Shown here: piece after piece, positions 44,290 to 56,776 of the stretch
Position numbering within the stretch: position 1 is the first letter of the stretch
Layout: each line of letters begins with the position of its first letter
Source of the DNA: Cyanophora paradoxa
Lineage: Eukaryota; Glaucocystophyceae; Cyanophorales; Cyanophoraceae
Reading direction: 5' to 3'
Assembly (NCBI GenBank): GCA_004431415.1
Contig: QPMI01000150.1
Location: 1-64,000, forward strand
Length of the DNA: 64,000 nt
The notes under the pieces: generated by a model
The model's database searches: none
Told to the model about the DNA's origin: nothing
Seen by the model: the letters and a program-made list of their open reading frames with translations, nothing else
Position numbers and translations under genes: made by a program

Positions 44290-46333
44290 ATGCTGACGTT
44301 GGCGAGGCCCGTCAGCGCGCGGGCGCCTGCTTGGGCGCTCCGCGCGATCCGCTCGGCCCCTGCGACTCTCTCTGTAGGCGCTTGGAGGCCAGGGGCAGCT
44401 GCGGCAGCGCTCCCGGTCAAAGCATTCGGCGCGGCAACGGCGGCTGGGCTGCGGAGAGGCGTCGAGCAGCACGCGAGATCGTTCAGCAGTTGTCTGCTCG
44501 CCGGTGCGCTTCCGCGAGCGGTCGCGCCGTCTGCGTCTGACAGGCCGCGGCCGCGCCGCTCCGGAGCCTTGCGCAGACCTTGAGCTTGGCCTCGGCCGGT
44601 CGCGCGCCGGTGCGTCCTCGTTTGCGCTTCAGTGGATCTTGCAGTATCTTCCTTATACCATCTGCGCAGGGCTCGGCTGCAGGACGCAGCGGGCGCTGCA
44701 TGTACAGTCGCCGGCGCCAGCGCCGGCCGGCAGCAGCGACGGATCGAGAAGCGAAGCCGCGCCGGCTGCAGCGGCTCCACTTCGCTTCACGGGAGTGCGA
44801 CCGAGGCCGCCGGCTCGGGGCGCGTCGCTCGAGGAGACTCACCCGCACCTGGCGGCCGAGTGGGACGTGGATGACAACGATCTGCCGGCGCCGGAACCCG
44901 ACAGCGCCAGCTGCAGCCAGCAGCTCACGCCGCGAGACGTGTCGGCGGGTTCTGGTTATCGGGCGGGCTGGAAGTGCGGCGACTGCGGGCACCGCTGGAA
45001 AGCAGCCGTCAGGAGCAGAGCGTGCGGGCGGTTCCCGGCGGGGTGCCCCGAGTGCAGCAGGCTCCGGAAGAGCTCGCGGCCCGACATGCCGCCTCGCGAG
45101 GCGCCGTTCGACGAGCGCAGGCTGCGGGCGGCCGTGCCCCACCTGGCGAGCCGCCGCTCTCCCCGCGCTCCGCTGGGCGAAGCTCACGATCGCGCGGGGC
45201 GCCAGGTCGCGGAGTGGCACCCGAGGAACGAGCTCACCCCGGACGACGTCACCTTCGGGAGCGCCAAGATGCTCTGGTGCGCTGCCGCCGCCCTCCGCCG
45301 ATGCGGGCGCCCCTAGCTCAGAGGGCCGCCGCCCGCTCGCGCGCAGGTGGCGCTGCGCGGAGGGCCACGAGTGGCGGCAGGCGCCGAGGCACCGCAGCCG
45401 CGGGGCCGGCTGCCCTTTCTGCGCCTCCGCCGTGAGCGCCGGCTTGTCTCGAAGTCTCCCGGGGCGCCCCTCCCGCTCGATAACCGGGGGGCGGCGGCAG
45501 GGGAGCGGCTCGGCGGTGCCGCCGGAGAAGAGCCTCGCCGTGCTGAACCCCAAGGCCGCCGCCGAGTGGCACCCGGAGCGGAACGGGCCCCTCACCCCCG
45601 AGGTGCCCGCCCCGCCCCGGATCGCCCCGCCATCCGGGCGTCGGCCGGAGCCAAGGGGAACGAATGTTCGCCCCGCAGACGATCCGCGCCAAGTCGCTGG
45701 TCCTGTGCTGGTGGCGCTGCAGCGCGTGCTCGCACGAGTGCGCCCCGATCGATATCGCCCCGCGCGCCCCCCAAGTCCCGCGCGGCCGTCAATCCGTTCC
45801 CGCTCGGCAGGTGGCGGACGACCCCGACCCACCGCACCTGCTCGGAGAGCGGGTGCGACTCTGAAATCTGGAGCGGTTCCACGCCGCGTTCGAATTTGGG
45901 CGCATCTAATCGATGTATGCGATCGGGCGCAGCTGCCCCGCCTGCGCGGGACAGGCGCGGACGGACTGGAACAACCTGGAGGCGCGCTTCCCCGAGGTGG
46001 CCGCCGAGTGGGACGCCGAGGCGAACGGCGGCCTCAAGCCCAGCGAGGTGATGCCCGGCTCGAACAGGAAGTTCTGGTGCGCTGGCGGGGGCGGGCCCCG
46101 CGCCGGCCCCGCCCCGCTCACGGCGCCGCAGGTGGCGCTGCCGGGAGTGCGGGCACCGGTGGGAGGCTCGGGCGAACCACCGGACGAGCCTGGGGCACGG
46201 GTGCCCCCGCTGCGCCCGGAAGCGCTCGGCAGAGGCGACCCGGCGCCGCGCCGAGAAGCGCCGCGCCGCCGCCGCGCAGCTCCTGCAGGTCGGCGATGCG
46301 CCGTTGCAGCCGCCGGGGAGCTCGCATATCTAG
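44290..46333 (+). CDS. Zinc-ribbon repeat protein (DUF4379-like), possibly organelle-targeted
   Basis: Start MLTLARPVSARAPAWALRAI at 44290. The first ~80 residues are rich in Ala, Arg and Ser with few acids, as in mitochondrial or plastid transit peptides. At least four repeats follow, each with an AAEW..(N).LTP.(D/E)V..GS element then a W.C..C.H.W......R..GCP.C zinc knuckle: LAAEWDVDDNDLPAP with WKCGDCGHRWKAAVRSRAC and GCPECSR; VAEWHPRNELTPDDVTFGSA with WRCAEGHEWRQAP and GCPFCA; PKAAAEWHPERNGPLTPE with WWRCSACSHEC; FPEVAAEWDAEANGGLKPSE with WRCRECGHRWEARANHRTS and GCPRCARKR. This matches the treble-clef/zinc-ribbon family annotated as DUF4379, whose role is not well known. Ends GSSHI, stop 46331-46333. 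The join between the first exon and the repeats is uncertain. Confidence 0.72.
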
Positions 46334-46679
46334 GCGCCAGGCTAGGCAGTTCGCGTATCTAGACGCCAGGCAGCTAGCTGAACGTGAAGTTGGAATGGAG
46401 ACCTAGCTATATAGACATAGCTATAGGGCTGCCCCTGTTCAAGTACTTGCACGCCCTCGAGGCGCTGGGACGAGCCTCGAGGCGCGAGCTTTGGGGGGCC
46501 GGCAAGAAAAGACCTCGCGATGGGCGCGAGAGAGCTCGAGGCGCCGGGACGAGGCGCCGGCTTCAAGGCAGAGGCCTAGACGGCCCAGAAGGCGCGAGCT
46601 TTAGATTTGGGGGCCGAAATTCGAAAAAGAAAGATCTCGCATTCTTCTGTACAAGATTTACATATGCATGCCCCTCGGA
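46334..46679. other. Convergent intergenic gap with short repeats
   Basis: About 345 bases. TATCTAGRCGCCAGGC occurs twice (about 46327 and 46356) and CTCGAGGCGC-type units several times (46456-46560), followed by GGCGCGAGCTTT twice. No gene is seen. Confidence 0.5.
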
Positions 46680-47790
46680 CTAGGGGGAGGGACGTCCGGG
46701 GTACAGCTGCGGCCTCAGGGGAGGGGGGATACCGCCTCCGAGGACCGCAGGGCGTCCAGCTCGGGGTACGAGGGCAGGACCTCCCGGAGGAGGTCCCCCC
46801 CGGGGCCCCGCTTGTACTTGCACACCTGAGCTCGAATTCGATCCGGCCGGGTACGCTCTCGAATGCGCGGTTCGAGGGGGCGCACCGCCGCCTGGCCGTA
46901 CTGGCGTGCGAGCCGCAGGATGTCCCTCTCGGCTGCCGCCTCGGATCAATTTCGGGACCGAGGGTCGGGCGGAGGCCCAGCGTGCGAGCGCAAGCGCACC
47001 GGCCTCCTCGTCGGGAGGCAGGAACACGGCCGAGAAGCCGTCCTCCCGCCACCTCTGGCCGGCACGTTAGGGCCGAATCCGACGGCTCCAGGGCGCGCGC
47101 GCGTGGCGGGCCGGGCGCGCGGGGCCGCACGGATTCTTCGTCCGAACCGAAGGACGGGAGCACCCGCTCCGGCGCCGGCTGCCCTCGCTCGTAAGCCCGG
47201 AAAGAGAGGAAGGCGCCGCGCGCGTTACATGTGGGCGGCTCGGGTGCGCACCTTCAGGCCGAGCAGGTCGGCCTCGAGCCGCGCGTTTGCCGCCCTGTTG
47301 TGCGCATCGTCCGCCTGGTGGCCCATCGGGTTCCAGCCCGTGATTGCTGCGCCCCGCCGTGAGCCCTAGGCGCGCGCTGCATCGGTGGCCGCGAGCAACG
47401 GCGCTGGCGTCGTCGCACAGAACGTGACTCCGTTTACGATGTCATGCGGGACCGTCGCCGGCTTCGCGGCAGGCTTTGCGCTCTGGAAGCGCGTGGCCTG
47501 CAGCCGCGCCCACGTTCCGTCCTCGAGCTGCATCCAGACGACCGCGCGGGCCCTGCCGCGCGCGTTTGCGGGTCAGGCCGCTGCATCTCGGCAGGCCGGC
47601 AAGCGTACCAGATCGCACGCAGCTCCTTCTGCTCGTTCGCCGTCGGGAGTTCAAACCGGAGGCCAAGGGCGGCCGCGGGCTCGGCTCTGGCGCCGCTCCC
47701 GGGCATGACGAGGACGAGCGCGAGGGCTCCTGCCACGACGAGCGCCCAAGACGGAATGCTGCAGGGGTGACGCTGCTGTCGGTGTTCCAT
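46680..47790 (-). CDS. DUF3293 protein with N-terminal membrane segment
   Basis: Starts MEHRQQRHPCSIPSWALVVA at 47790. Residues about 12-30 (IPSWALVVAGALALVLVMPG) form a signal anchor or signal peptide. A region ALGLRFELPTANEQKELRAI, WYACR follows. The later exons carry the DUF3293 pattern: AITGWNPMGHQADDAHNRAA, NARLEADLLGLKVR, WREDGFSAVFLPPDEEAGAL, ALARTLG, then RILRLARQYGQAAVRPLEP, which matches the family's W(N)P....(E/D)A.NR..N..L and R.(G/F)Q.A features. DUF3293 is mostly known from bacterial proteins of unknown function. Ends SPLPLRPQLYPGRPSP at 46680. Exon limits are approximate, and the role is unknown. Confidence 0.6.
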
Positions 47791-48315
47791 AAGGCCAGCT
47801 GCAGATCAAGCTGTCATCGCCCGCGGTCTCCCGCACAGCGCAAGTTCGTCGCAAGCTGCAACTGGTCTGACGCATTCCACCGCATCACATTCCATCGCGC
47901 CGCTGCGGCTCTGGTTCTCTCGAGCTCGGCAGCGCATTCCATCGGCGGCTGCATTCCCTGCAGTGCAACGCATGAGAGCTACACGCGCTGCAGATCCGCT
48001 GCGCCAGGTCGGATAGCGCGGCGAGGTTTTCGGAGGTTAGCAGCGGGGGGTACTGACAGCTCTCCTTGAAGCGCCCAGCTTGCTCGCTCGATCAGGCTGC
48101 AGTGCGCCTCGGTGTCTCGGTGACTTCGAGACCTAGACCAAGCCGGTGCGCCGCTAAGCGTCGGCCGCGCGCGAGCGCTTTTAAACGAGCCGCGAGCGCC
48201 CTGGGCCAGGCGGCGGCCATTTGCGACCGCCGCATCGCAAACTTCTGAAGGACTTTTAGCTAAAGTCACGCACCAATCGCGCAGCGCTCTGACTCACGCG
48301 ACGCGCGCGCAGGCG
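47791..48315. promoter_or_regulatory. Shared upstream region of DUF3293 and LRRC40 genes
   Basis: About 525 bases between divergent start codons. Repeated CATTCCA/CGCATTCCATCG-type words are seen near 47871-47945. The LRRC40 ATG follows GCGCGCGCAG directly, so an upstream non-coding exon with an acceptor there is possible. Confidence 0.35.
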
Positions 48316-51300
48316 ATGCACATGCGGAGGCCCCCCGCGGCCGCGGCGCCGCCGGCGGGCGGCAGCGCCGGCGGGGCGTCCAAGGTGGTCCTGGCGGCGC
48401 TCGGCCGCGGCCGCAAGACGGGGAGCGTGTCCCTCGCCAACGCGGGCCTCGTGGAGCTGCCGAAGGAGCTCCTCTCCATTCAGAGCTTCACGCCCGAGGG
48501 CGACAAGGCGCGCCTTTCTCTCCGCCGGCCGCCCCGCGCGCTCGCCGCGCCGCCGACGGGGCGGCCCGCCCGCCCGCCCGCCCGCCCGCCCGCGCAGTGG
48601 TGGGAGATGGTGGACGTGCGCTCGGTGGACGTGAGCCACAACGCGCTCCGCGCCCTCCCCGCCGGCATGGACGCCATCTCCCCCGAGCTCCAGGGTCCGC
48701 CCGCCCGTGCCCCCCCCCCGCCCCCGCCCGCCCGCGCGCGCGGGATCGACGCGGGGCGGGCGGGCAGTGCTGCTGGCGCCGTACAACCAGATCGGGGAGC
48801 TGCCGGGGGACCTGGGCCGCCTCGCCTCGCTGAAGAAGCTGAACCTCTCGAACAACCGCCTCGCCGCCGTCCCCGACGCCCTCTGCGAGCTCCGCGCCCT
48901 CGTCGACCTCAACCTCGCCTCCAACCAGGTGCCCCGTACCCCCCGGGGCCCTCCCCCTCCCGGCCCGGATCGAGCGCGAGGGGCCGGGGGGCAGATCCGG
49001 CGGCTGCCGGCGGGGCTGGGCGGCCTGCGCTCGTTGGAGGCGCTCGCGGTGGAGGGCAACGGGCTCGTCGAGCTCCCCGCCTCCCTCCCCCAGCTCACCC
49101 TCCTCAAGCGCCTCTCCGCCCAGGCCCGCCCGCCGCCCGCGTACCCCCGCCCGCGCCGCCCGACGGGGCGCGGGGCGGGCGGCAGGGGAACGCGCTGGGG
49201 GCGCTGCCGGCGGGCCTCGCGCGGCTCTCGCTGCTGACGGAGCTCGCGATCAGCCAGAACCAGCTCGAGGCCCTACCCCCCGACGTCTGGCTCCTCCCCC
49301 TCGTCCGCCTCGTGCGCCCCCGCACCCCCGGGCCCCCGGGCCCCCGCCCCTCCCTCTGAACGGGGTGCAGGACGTGCGGAACAACCGGCTGGCGATGCTG
49401 CCGGACGTACCCCCCGACGCCAGCCCGACGCTTTCGGAGCTGTACGTCTCCTTCAACCTGCTCCAGGCCCTGCCCCCGGTGCCCCCTTCCGTTTGCGTTC
49501 GATACCCCCATTCTCGCGCCGACGCACCCCCCTTGCGCCTGCCCCTCAGACGCTGGAGCGGCTGGAGAGCCTGAGCGTGCTGGACGCCTCCAACAACAAG
49601 CTCACCGAGATCGGCGAGGAGGCCCGCGCCCCTCCGGCCCCGCGGGGAAGCCCGCCCCGCCCCGCTGATCTTCCCCCGGGGTGCGGGGGTACAGGTCGCC
49701 CGCCTCCCCAAGCTGAAGCTGCTCGACCTGAGCAACAACTCCCTGTCGGGCCTACCCCCCCAGCTCGGCTTCCTCCGCACCCTCACCAAGGCACCTCTAC
49801 CCCCCGCCCAGATCCGAAGCCCCCGCCCCGGCTCGAACTCCCGCCCCGCAGATCGTGCTGGACGGGAATCCCCTCCGCCAGATTCGATCCGACGTCATCC
49901 AGCGGGGTACCCTCGCCATCCTGGAGTTCCTGCGTACCCGCGTCGCGGGTGCGGTCCTACCCCCCGCCCGCACCCTCCTCCCCCGCCTGAGCGCCTGCAG
50001 GGGCGCCTGGGCCGGAACAGCAGCAGCAGCAGCAGCAGGCGAAGGCGGCGGGGCGCGGGGCGGGCGGGGCCGGGGACGGGGGCCTGGCGGCGCTGCGGGA
50101 GGCGGCGGCCTCGAAGTGCCTCGACCTGCGCGGCCAGGGCCTCCAGGTCCGCCCCAGGGCAGAGGCAGCGAAGGCGGGCGCTGGGGCGCCTCTCACAGGG
50201 GCGGGCGCTGCAGGCGGTGCCGGGGCCGCTGATGGCGGCGGTGGACGAGGGGCCCCCGGCGCCCTCGCCGTCCACCGCGTCGACCTCTCCCGCAACCGCC
50301 TCCAGGCCCGCCCCGCCCGCCCCCGCCCGCCCTCCCCTCCCGCCCCCCGCCGCCCCGAGCGCCCCTCGGCAGGCGCTGGACGCGCGGCTCGCGTCGTTCC
50401 GCAACCTGCGCGAGCTCGTCGCCGCCGAGAACGAGGTACCCCGCCGCCCGGCCCCTCCCGCCCGCCAGCTCCGAACCGGGGGGGCAGCTGGGGGAGTTCT
50501 GCGGGGAGCTGGCGGCGACGCTGCCGGACTCGCTGGGGGCGCTGGACCTGCGCAAGAACCGGCTGCGCGCCCTGCCCCCCGACCTCGCCACCCTCCCCGC
50601 CCTCGACCGCCTCGGTGCCCCGCCCCGCTCCGCCCCGCCCCGCTCGAGGGCAGGGAAGAAGAAGGCGTCGAGCTCGCCCCGCAGACCTCTCGCTCAACCC
50701 GCTCGACCCCGCCGCCCTCTCCCGCCTCCTCCCGGTGCCGCCCCCCGCCCCGCCGGCCCGCCGGCCCCCTGGCTCAGACCGGCCCTCAGATCGCGCCGCT
50801 GCGGGAGCTGCGGCTCGCGGGCTGCCGCCTCGGGCGCTTCCCCGAGGCCGCCCTCCTCTGCCCCCGCCTCGAGGCCCGCCCCCCGCCCCTTCCCTCCCCC
50901 CGCGACCTCAAGCTTGGGCCTGCAGGTGCTGGACGTGGCGGGGAACGGGCTGGAGGAGGTGCCGGCGGGGCTCGCCGGCCTGCCCCGCCTCGCCACCCTC
51001 GACCTCCGCGACAACGACCTCCGCGCCCTGCCCCCCGAGCTCGGCGCCGCCCCCAGGCCCGCCCGGCCCCCGCGCCCCGCCCCAGCGCGCGCCCTCGCGC
51101 CCTCCGACGGCGCGGGGCGCGCGGGCGCAGCCTGCAGCACATGCCGCTGGAGGGGAACCCCCTCAAGACCGTCCGCCAGGTGCAGGCGCCCCGCGGCGGC
51201 GGCTCGCGCTCGTCCCGCGGGGCGGGTCCGGCGGCCCTTGCTCACGCTGGGCCGGGTCGCGCAGGCGGTGATCCAAAAGGGGACTCGGGCCGTGCTCGAG

Positions 51301-51327
51301 TACCTCCGCTCCCGCATGCCCGCCTGA
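48316..51327 (+). CDS. LRRC40: LRRC40-type leucine-rich repeat protein
   Basis: Starts MHMRRPPAAAAPPAGGSAGG at 48316. Near the N-terminus, RKTGSVSLANAGLVELPKEL and WWEMVDVRSVDVSHNALRAL match the LRRC40 opening (RKTGQLNLS, WWEQ). Many 23-residue LRRs follow, such as LKKLNLSNNRLAAVPDALCE, LRALVDLNLASNQ, LEALAVEGNGLVELPASLPQ and LKLLDLSNNSLSGLPPQLGF. As in the family there are two terminal-type segments: LDGNPLRQIRSDVIQRGTLA with ILEFLRTR in the middle, and EGNPLKTVR with AVIQKGTRAVLEYLRSRMPA at the end (stop 51325-51327). The second half contains LDLRGQGLQ, LDLRKNRLRALPPDLATLPA and LDVAGNGLEEVPAGLAG. Almost every one or two repeats sit on a separate exon. LRRC40 is conserved but its role is poorly defined; it is probably a cytosolic scaffold. 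Confidence 0.88.
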
Positions 51328-51530
51328 TCATGATCAGAGGCCGCTCGAGCTCCCCGCCCCGACCCCGCCCCGACCCCGCCCCGGGGCTGCCCGCCCAACT
51401 CCCCACCGGTACTCCTTTACCAACGAATCCCACCCTAGCCCCCTTCCAGAAATTGAAATAAGCAGACGCGTGGATTGCAATTCACAATCGTGATATAAAT
51501 CGATGCACTTTTATTTAATTCAAGCTGAAC

Positions 51531-54500
51531 TCAAAGCATCGCAATAATTACGAGCGCGATGCTCACGAAAAACCCGATGAGCTCCAGACCCTGGACCCGA
51601 TTACGATTTAACGTGAGAAGCAGTTCGTTAACATGTTCCTAGTCAAGAGTCGTTAGAGTAACGCACGGGGCGGCCCGGACTTCCACTGTTCAGCAGGGGC
51701 ATCAAGGGCGGGTTGACGGTGTTGGCACCGATCGCGACTGAACTCCACCGGAACGACTGCGAAAGTGCAACACAGATTGGTTGTGAATACGTGTTAACAT
51801 TTGCATTATATATATATATAACTACTAAGTATACGTATACGTATTCCATCTGCAGCGCTAGCTGCATCTGGCATCCGCAGCACCCAACCACGCATGCGCA
51901 CCTTCTTTATAACGATTGGAGCAACATTTGGCTGCTCAATACGAGTGTCGTACTGCGTCATGCAAAGTTAGCTCCACATGTATACGTACATATATGCCGC
52001 AATTATTAATTACGCACATCCACGTCCACGACTTGCAGGAGCCCGCGGCGTCCTGATTGCGATTGGGAGCTGGAGAAAAGCGGTGACGCTGCGCATGCGG
52101 ACGAATTGAATTCAGAGTCGAGTACTAGCTATATATAGTGGGTTATCATGTCATGCATATGGGCGATAAATAAAAACACACTGAATTGGAGGATGGTGCG
52201 GTTGATGTCAGAGCCGGCGGCACTCGGGGCAGCGAGGACGACGGGGTTGGACGCCTTCTTTTTGAAGGTCTTTCTGTCATCAGTGATGTAGACCTCGACT
52301 GCCTGGCCCACGGAGAGGATGCCTTGCATGGGGATGCTCGTTGTGATGACGGCAGTCTGCACACATGAACAATCAACGGACCATAATTATCCTGGTCTAT
52401 CAGCGAAAATAAATTATAGGAGGCTGGTGGCATGGCCACGTTATCGTCAACATCAACCTCGAATGACGCACTTGAGGAACAGTCGCGTAGGCAGCCGGGA
52501 GCGTAACTGTGTAGACCACGATGTTGTCGGCATCCTGCTCGAAGATGTATTTAATATCGAAATCGGTAAAGGCGCGATATCGATCAATCCAGAACTCGCG
52601 CGCACCACTTCTCGAACAAACCTCGAGATGTTGAACTGTACAGGGACATGTTAATATTAATGTGGATGCAGCCGCATCAAAGTCCTTGCGAAATGAAAGG
52701 TTTTTGATGTGGATGCAATGAACTAACCTTCACTGTGCCCACCATCACCTCCAGATCTGAAGCGGCGCCGGCGCCATTGGCTATAAACGCCTGTCGGGTT
52801 GCACAACGCGTACGTTAGCTACTATATAGCTAAAATGGCCCTGGGCCAATCGCCGAGTCGCGAGGCTAGGCCTAGGGTGATTGCGAGGCCAGCTGCAGAC
52901 GTCGACGGACCGGAGGCGGAAGCTCGAGTGCAGCTTGCAGCTGGGGAGAAGGCGTAGGTTTGCTCCCATCCTGCTCGCAGAATTCGAATATTAATTATAA
53001 TGCGCTCCATCAGCTGCAGTATGTAAAAGACAGATTTCAAATTAAAGGCGCGAATGTAGACGCAATCACCGCGGGGGAGGGGGTAGGCGTGGGATCCGGC
53101 AGCGCTGTGGGGCTCGGCGTTGGGGCGCCGGCACTTGAGATCGGCGAAGGCGACGGCGTCGTCGACGGTGGTGGCGACGGCGACGGCGACGCGGACGGCG
53201 ACGCGGACGGCGACAGAGAAGGGGAGGGGGACGCGGTTGCCGACGGAGAAGGGGAGGGGGAGGGAGAGGGCGTGGGGCAGCCCGCTGCGCGTCGATGCAT
53301 GAATATACAGGTCTTGAAACGCTCGCGAATTCCAAGAGCGTGTGCGCGCGCGAGACGACGACGCACCGACTGATATGGAGGTGTTGAAACCCACTATCGT
53401 GCCAGCGGCGCTATTAGCAGGAAATTCGAATCCTCCGGAATCGGTCGTAAACATGACGAGGAGCTCCGCGCTGCCAGCCTCTCCCGAAAACGGGCCTCGA
53501 GGGAGGGGAGCGTAGGGAGGGCCGCTGGTGAATCCTCCCATCTGAACTTCGGGGCTTCTCAGTGCCGGGGGGTTGCCGCCTCCGACGTCGTCCCAGAGCA
53601 GCGGGTAGTTGCCGGTGTAGTTCGACGGTATCTCGGCGAGGGCCCGCGCCGGGCTCGTGCCCCGCGCGCTCGGGTTGATCGACAGGAACTGCGCGCGCAG
53701 GAACGAATTCGAAGGCGAAGGCGATTAAAATGCGTTAACGTTGAAGGATACGTAGCAATAGACGGGGTCCGACGGTCATTTATATAAAGCCATCTCATCA
53801 GCATGAATCAACGCACGTGAAGAGCGTCACCATACATCTGAATGTTTATTCCCGTGAGCGTTATGGCCAGGGAGCCGTTCGAACAGCCCGGCCCAACTTT
53901 GGCGTGCCTGGAGCACATGTACAATTGCAATGTTAAAGTTGATATCAATATCGCAGCACATATACGTAGCTATAGTATACGTAGCCACAGACGATATGCA
54001 CCAAAGGCGGAGAAGACATGGAGTGTACAGGGTTCTGGCTCCAACGTCGCCAGATGACGGCTTGAGGTCCACAATTGAGGCCGCCTCCGTGGGACTGGCA
54101 TTTCCAGGGTCAACCACGATTTCTTCAGAGACGAAGCCCGGACCTGGTTCATTATACAATTAGATGACAGTGTCAATACATTTCCGACTCGAATTACAAG
54201 GCCAAATGAAATAGGAAAGCTAGCGCTCAAAGCGCAAGCACTCACCGCCATATTTTGTTGATGGTGTGGTGTAAGAATTATCGGCTTGGCAATCGTTCAG
54301 CGTCAGGTCCGTCAAATCGGCCGCGGGAGAAGCCGGAGCTAGGCGATCGCGGGGTTGTTATTCGAATTCGAATTGCAAGGATTCGGAATTTGAAGAAATT
54401 CGATAGAGAAACTTACTGCTTGCAGGAACACTTTTGTATGTCAGACTGAATGCGAAGTTGAAATCGTAATAAAACTTGGCGATGATGAGTAGAGTGTCCG

Positions 54501-55465
54501 ACGCGCTTGTGTAAATGTTTGTTGAAGCGTACTGTCGCGACTCGAGTGAGCGACCGCGCGCGCGGGGAAAACTTAATTATAAGTCTGTTAACGTTCATGG
54601 TGTGCATGCGCGTGCTCGCAATTTATATTGCACCTTTTTGGCTGCGATCAGCGTTGGTGGAGAGGTCATGTCGACGATCTGCAGGTCCGGTGTCGTTCGC
54701 GTTGGCAGTAATCTAAATATACTAAATGCATCGGTACATGTACGTATACACACCTTAATGTACACGCCCGACCCGCACATGTTCCTGCTACACGTGGCAG
54801 AGGCGAATTCGACCTGGACACGATCGCCCGCTGTCGTCGCCGTCATCGACCTGTCGCGAGGTCCCGTTACACATATATACGTGTGAGTGCGAACCACATA
54901 CACAGGCCTCGGCGGAAGGGGGGGGGGGGGGGGGGGGGGGGGGGTCCGTTCTGACGGATCCAGACGAAACGCTAAAGGTTTAATTTACAGAATTTATTTT
55001 CTGCCCTTGTTCCGACTGTTGGAACCGCGGTTTCAGATCTAGATCGATGGACTTGTCTTTCGGACGTATGGGCACATATGCGCATATGCGCATGCATGTA
55101 TATCCGTGATGCCGCGCACGTGCATGTGATCATGATGTAAACGCTCGCAAAATTACAATTGCAAGCGCGCGCCAGCGGCCGCCAAATTCTATATATAGCT
55201 GTAGCCATATATATAGCATCCCAAGACCAATAAGTAGATATGCGCACCATGCTGCGAATGAAAACTCGGTCAAAGTGCCGGTTGCGTTCAACCAAGTTGG
55301 GGCTGACGTCGCGAGGTAGCCCCCCGGCTGGACGCCGGTGACAGTGACGGCGGCTTGCACGCCACAAGCATGCATATGAAGCAACAGTGCACAAGCTGTC
55401 CAGATCAAGCTCCGCTGCAGCTGTACATGTACATGTGCGAGCGCTTGCTCGCGATGCATGCGCAT
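51531..55465 (-). CDS. Secreted or surface protein with Pro/Ser stalk (paralogue B)
   Basis: Starts [20 protein letters not shown] at 55465, with hydrophobic [19 protein letters not shown] as signal sequence and then [15 protein letters not shown], matching VAGTVAPGGYIATSTES of paralogue A. Exon 1 ends FSFAAW before GTGCGCA, the same position as the A intron. The ectodomain has [54 protein letters not shown] and [24 protein letters not shown], again CUB-like. The stalk is Pro/Ser-Pro/Thr (53070-53290). The conserved module reads [27 protein letters not shown] and [20 protein letters not shown]. The last exons are [20 protein letters not shown] and then [19 protein letters not shown] with the stop at 51531, a C-terminal membrane or GPI-signal segment. 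Function unknown. Confidence 0.62.
54918..54944. repeat. Poly-G run (27 G) in an intron of paralogue B
   Basis: Lies between exon 1 and the downstream ectodomain exons of the leftward gene, so it is poly-C in the transcript. Confidence 0.85.
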
Positions 55466-55794
55466 TCCGCTGAGACGTATATATCAGAATTCTTTGATGG
55501 CGATGATGAACTCCCGGCCGAAGTCCGCGGCTGATCCCGGAGTTCCGGCCTGCAGGATCCGCGGTGGATTTCGCGCGCAAAGTAAACGTTAACGTTAACG
55601 TTAAGGTCAGGGCCCGGCGGCCGATTGCGACTTCCGAAAGTTACCGGTACTAAAAATTACTCACGGAGTCGAGGCTTGTTTTGCAAGGCCTACCCTGAGT
55701 TAGCTATATATATATAGCTCGAGGGCGGCTGTCTCGCGACTCCAGAGTCCGGACTGCTTACTAGTACTTAGCTATAGTACTGTAGGAGTAGTTA

Positions 55795-55975
55795 AATTGC
55801 CGTAAATTGCCGAGAGGCTGAATTCGGCAATTTAGCACCACGGCAATCGCTGGGGGGTAGGCATGCTCCTATAGCCCGCCATAGAGCAGAATTCTGGATT
55901 CGGCAATTTATCGCCACGGCAATTCCTGCCGGTTTTGGCTGAATTCGGCAATTTAACTCCACGGCAATTTAACTA
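55795..55975. repeat. AATTGCCG / CGGCAATT repeat cluster
   Basis: GAATTCGGCAATTTA or close variants occur about three times, each followed by CCACGGCAATT; the inverse AAATTGCCGTAAATTGCCG opens the cluster. Arms pair within and between units. Confidence 0.75.
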
Positions 55976-56776
55976 CGCCTACAGTAGATCCCGGGTCGGG
56001 GATCCCGGTCCGACGTCGACGTCCAACGGTCGCGCCGCGGCGATATCGATCGACGCCGATTCGACGGTACCGGTCCCGGTCGACTCCCAGCGGATCGCGA
56101 GTCCCCGGGAGTCCCGCGGGCCGGATTCCCGGGAGTCCGGGACTCCTGGGTCCCAGACTCCCAGCCCGGATCCCGGAGTCCCGGAATCAGATCCCGGACG
56201 GCGCCGGACCGGACCGTCGACGTGACGACGACGTCGACGTCGACGTCGACGGTTTTCGGTCTTAATCTCAGAGTCTCAATTTTTTCGGTATATGACGGTA
56301 CCGCCACTGGCCCGCCAGCTGAGCGGCGCGTGAGCGACCGTCGCGGACATGACGTCGACAGCCGCGGACAGTGCGTCGACGTCCGACGGTCGCTCGTCAT
56401 GCAATTGCAAGCGCTACCGTGTAACACTTAAATATGACGGCATCTGTGATGTCGTTTATAAAACCTGGACTCCCTTGCGTGAAATAAGACGCTCCCAAAT
56501 TATGTCGCTATGAAAATAATGAAATTCGAGGTTTGTATGGGGCGCAGTAATTTTGTATGGCGCCCAGGAATTATGGCGCTTCCAAATTATGTCGTTATAG
56601 CAAAATTTCGGCGACATAATTTGGGGATGACATAATAAAGTGCGCGTCATATATAAGTGTTATACGGTAGCGCACTGAGGCACTGCGGCAGCTGCAAGCT
56701 TCATGATCATGATCATGATCGTGAAGGGGGCGGCGGGGCCCGGGGGCCGGGGCCCGGGGGTCGATCACCCCTTCGT

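Noticed and set aside
53120-53302. Plus-strand frame rich in Ala-Thr-Ala-Thr
   Set aside because: It is the reverse of the Pro/Ser stalk of the leftward paralogue B.
55800-55975. CRISPR-like array
   Set aside because: Units are irregular, palindromic and without uniform spacers, and the genome is eukaryotic.
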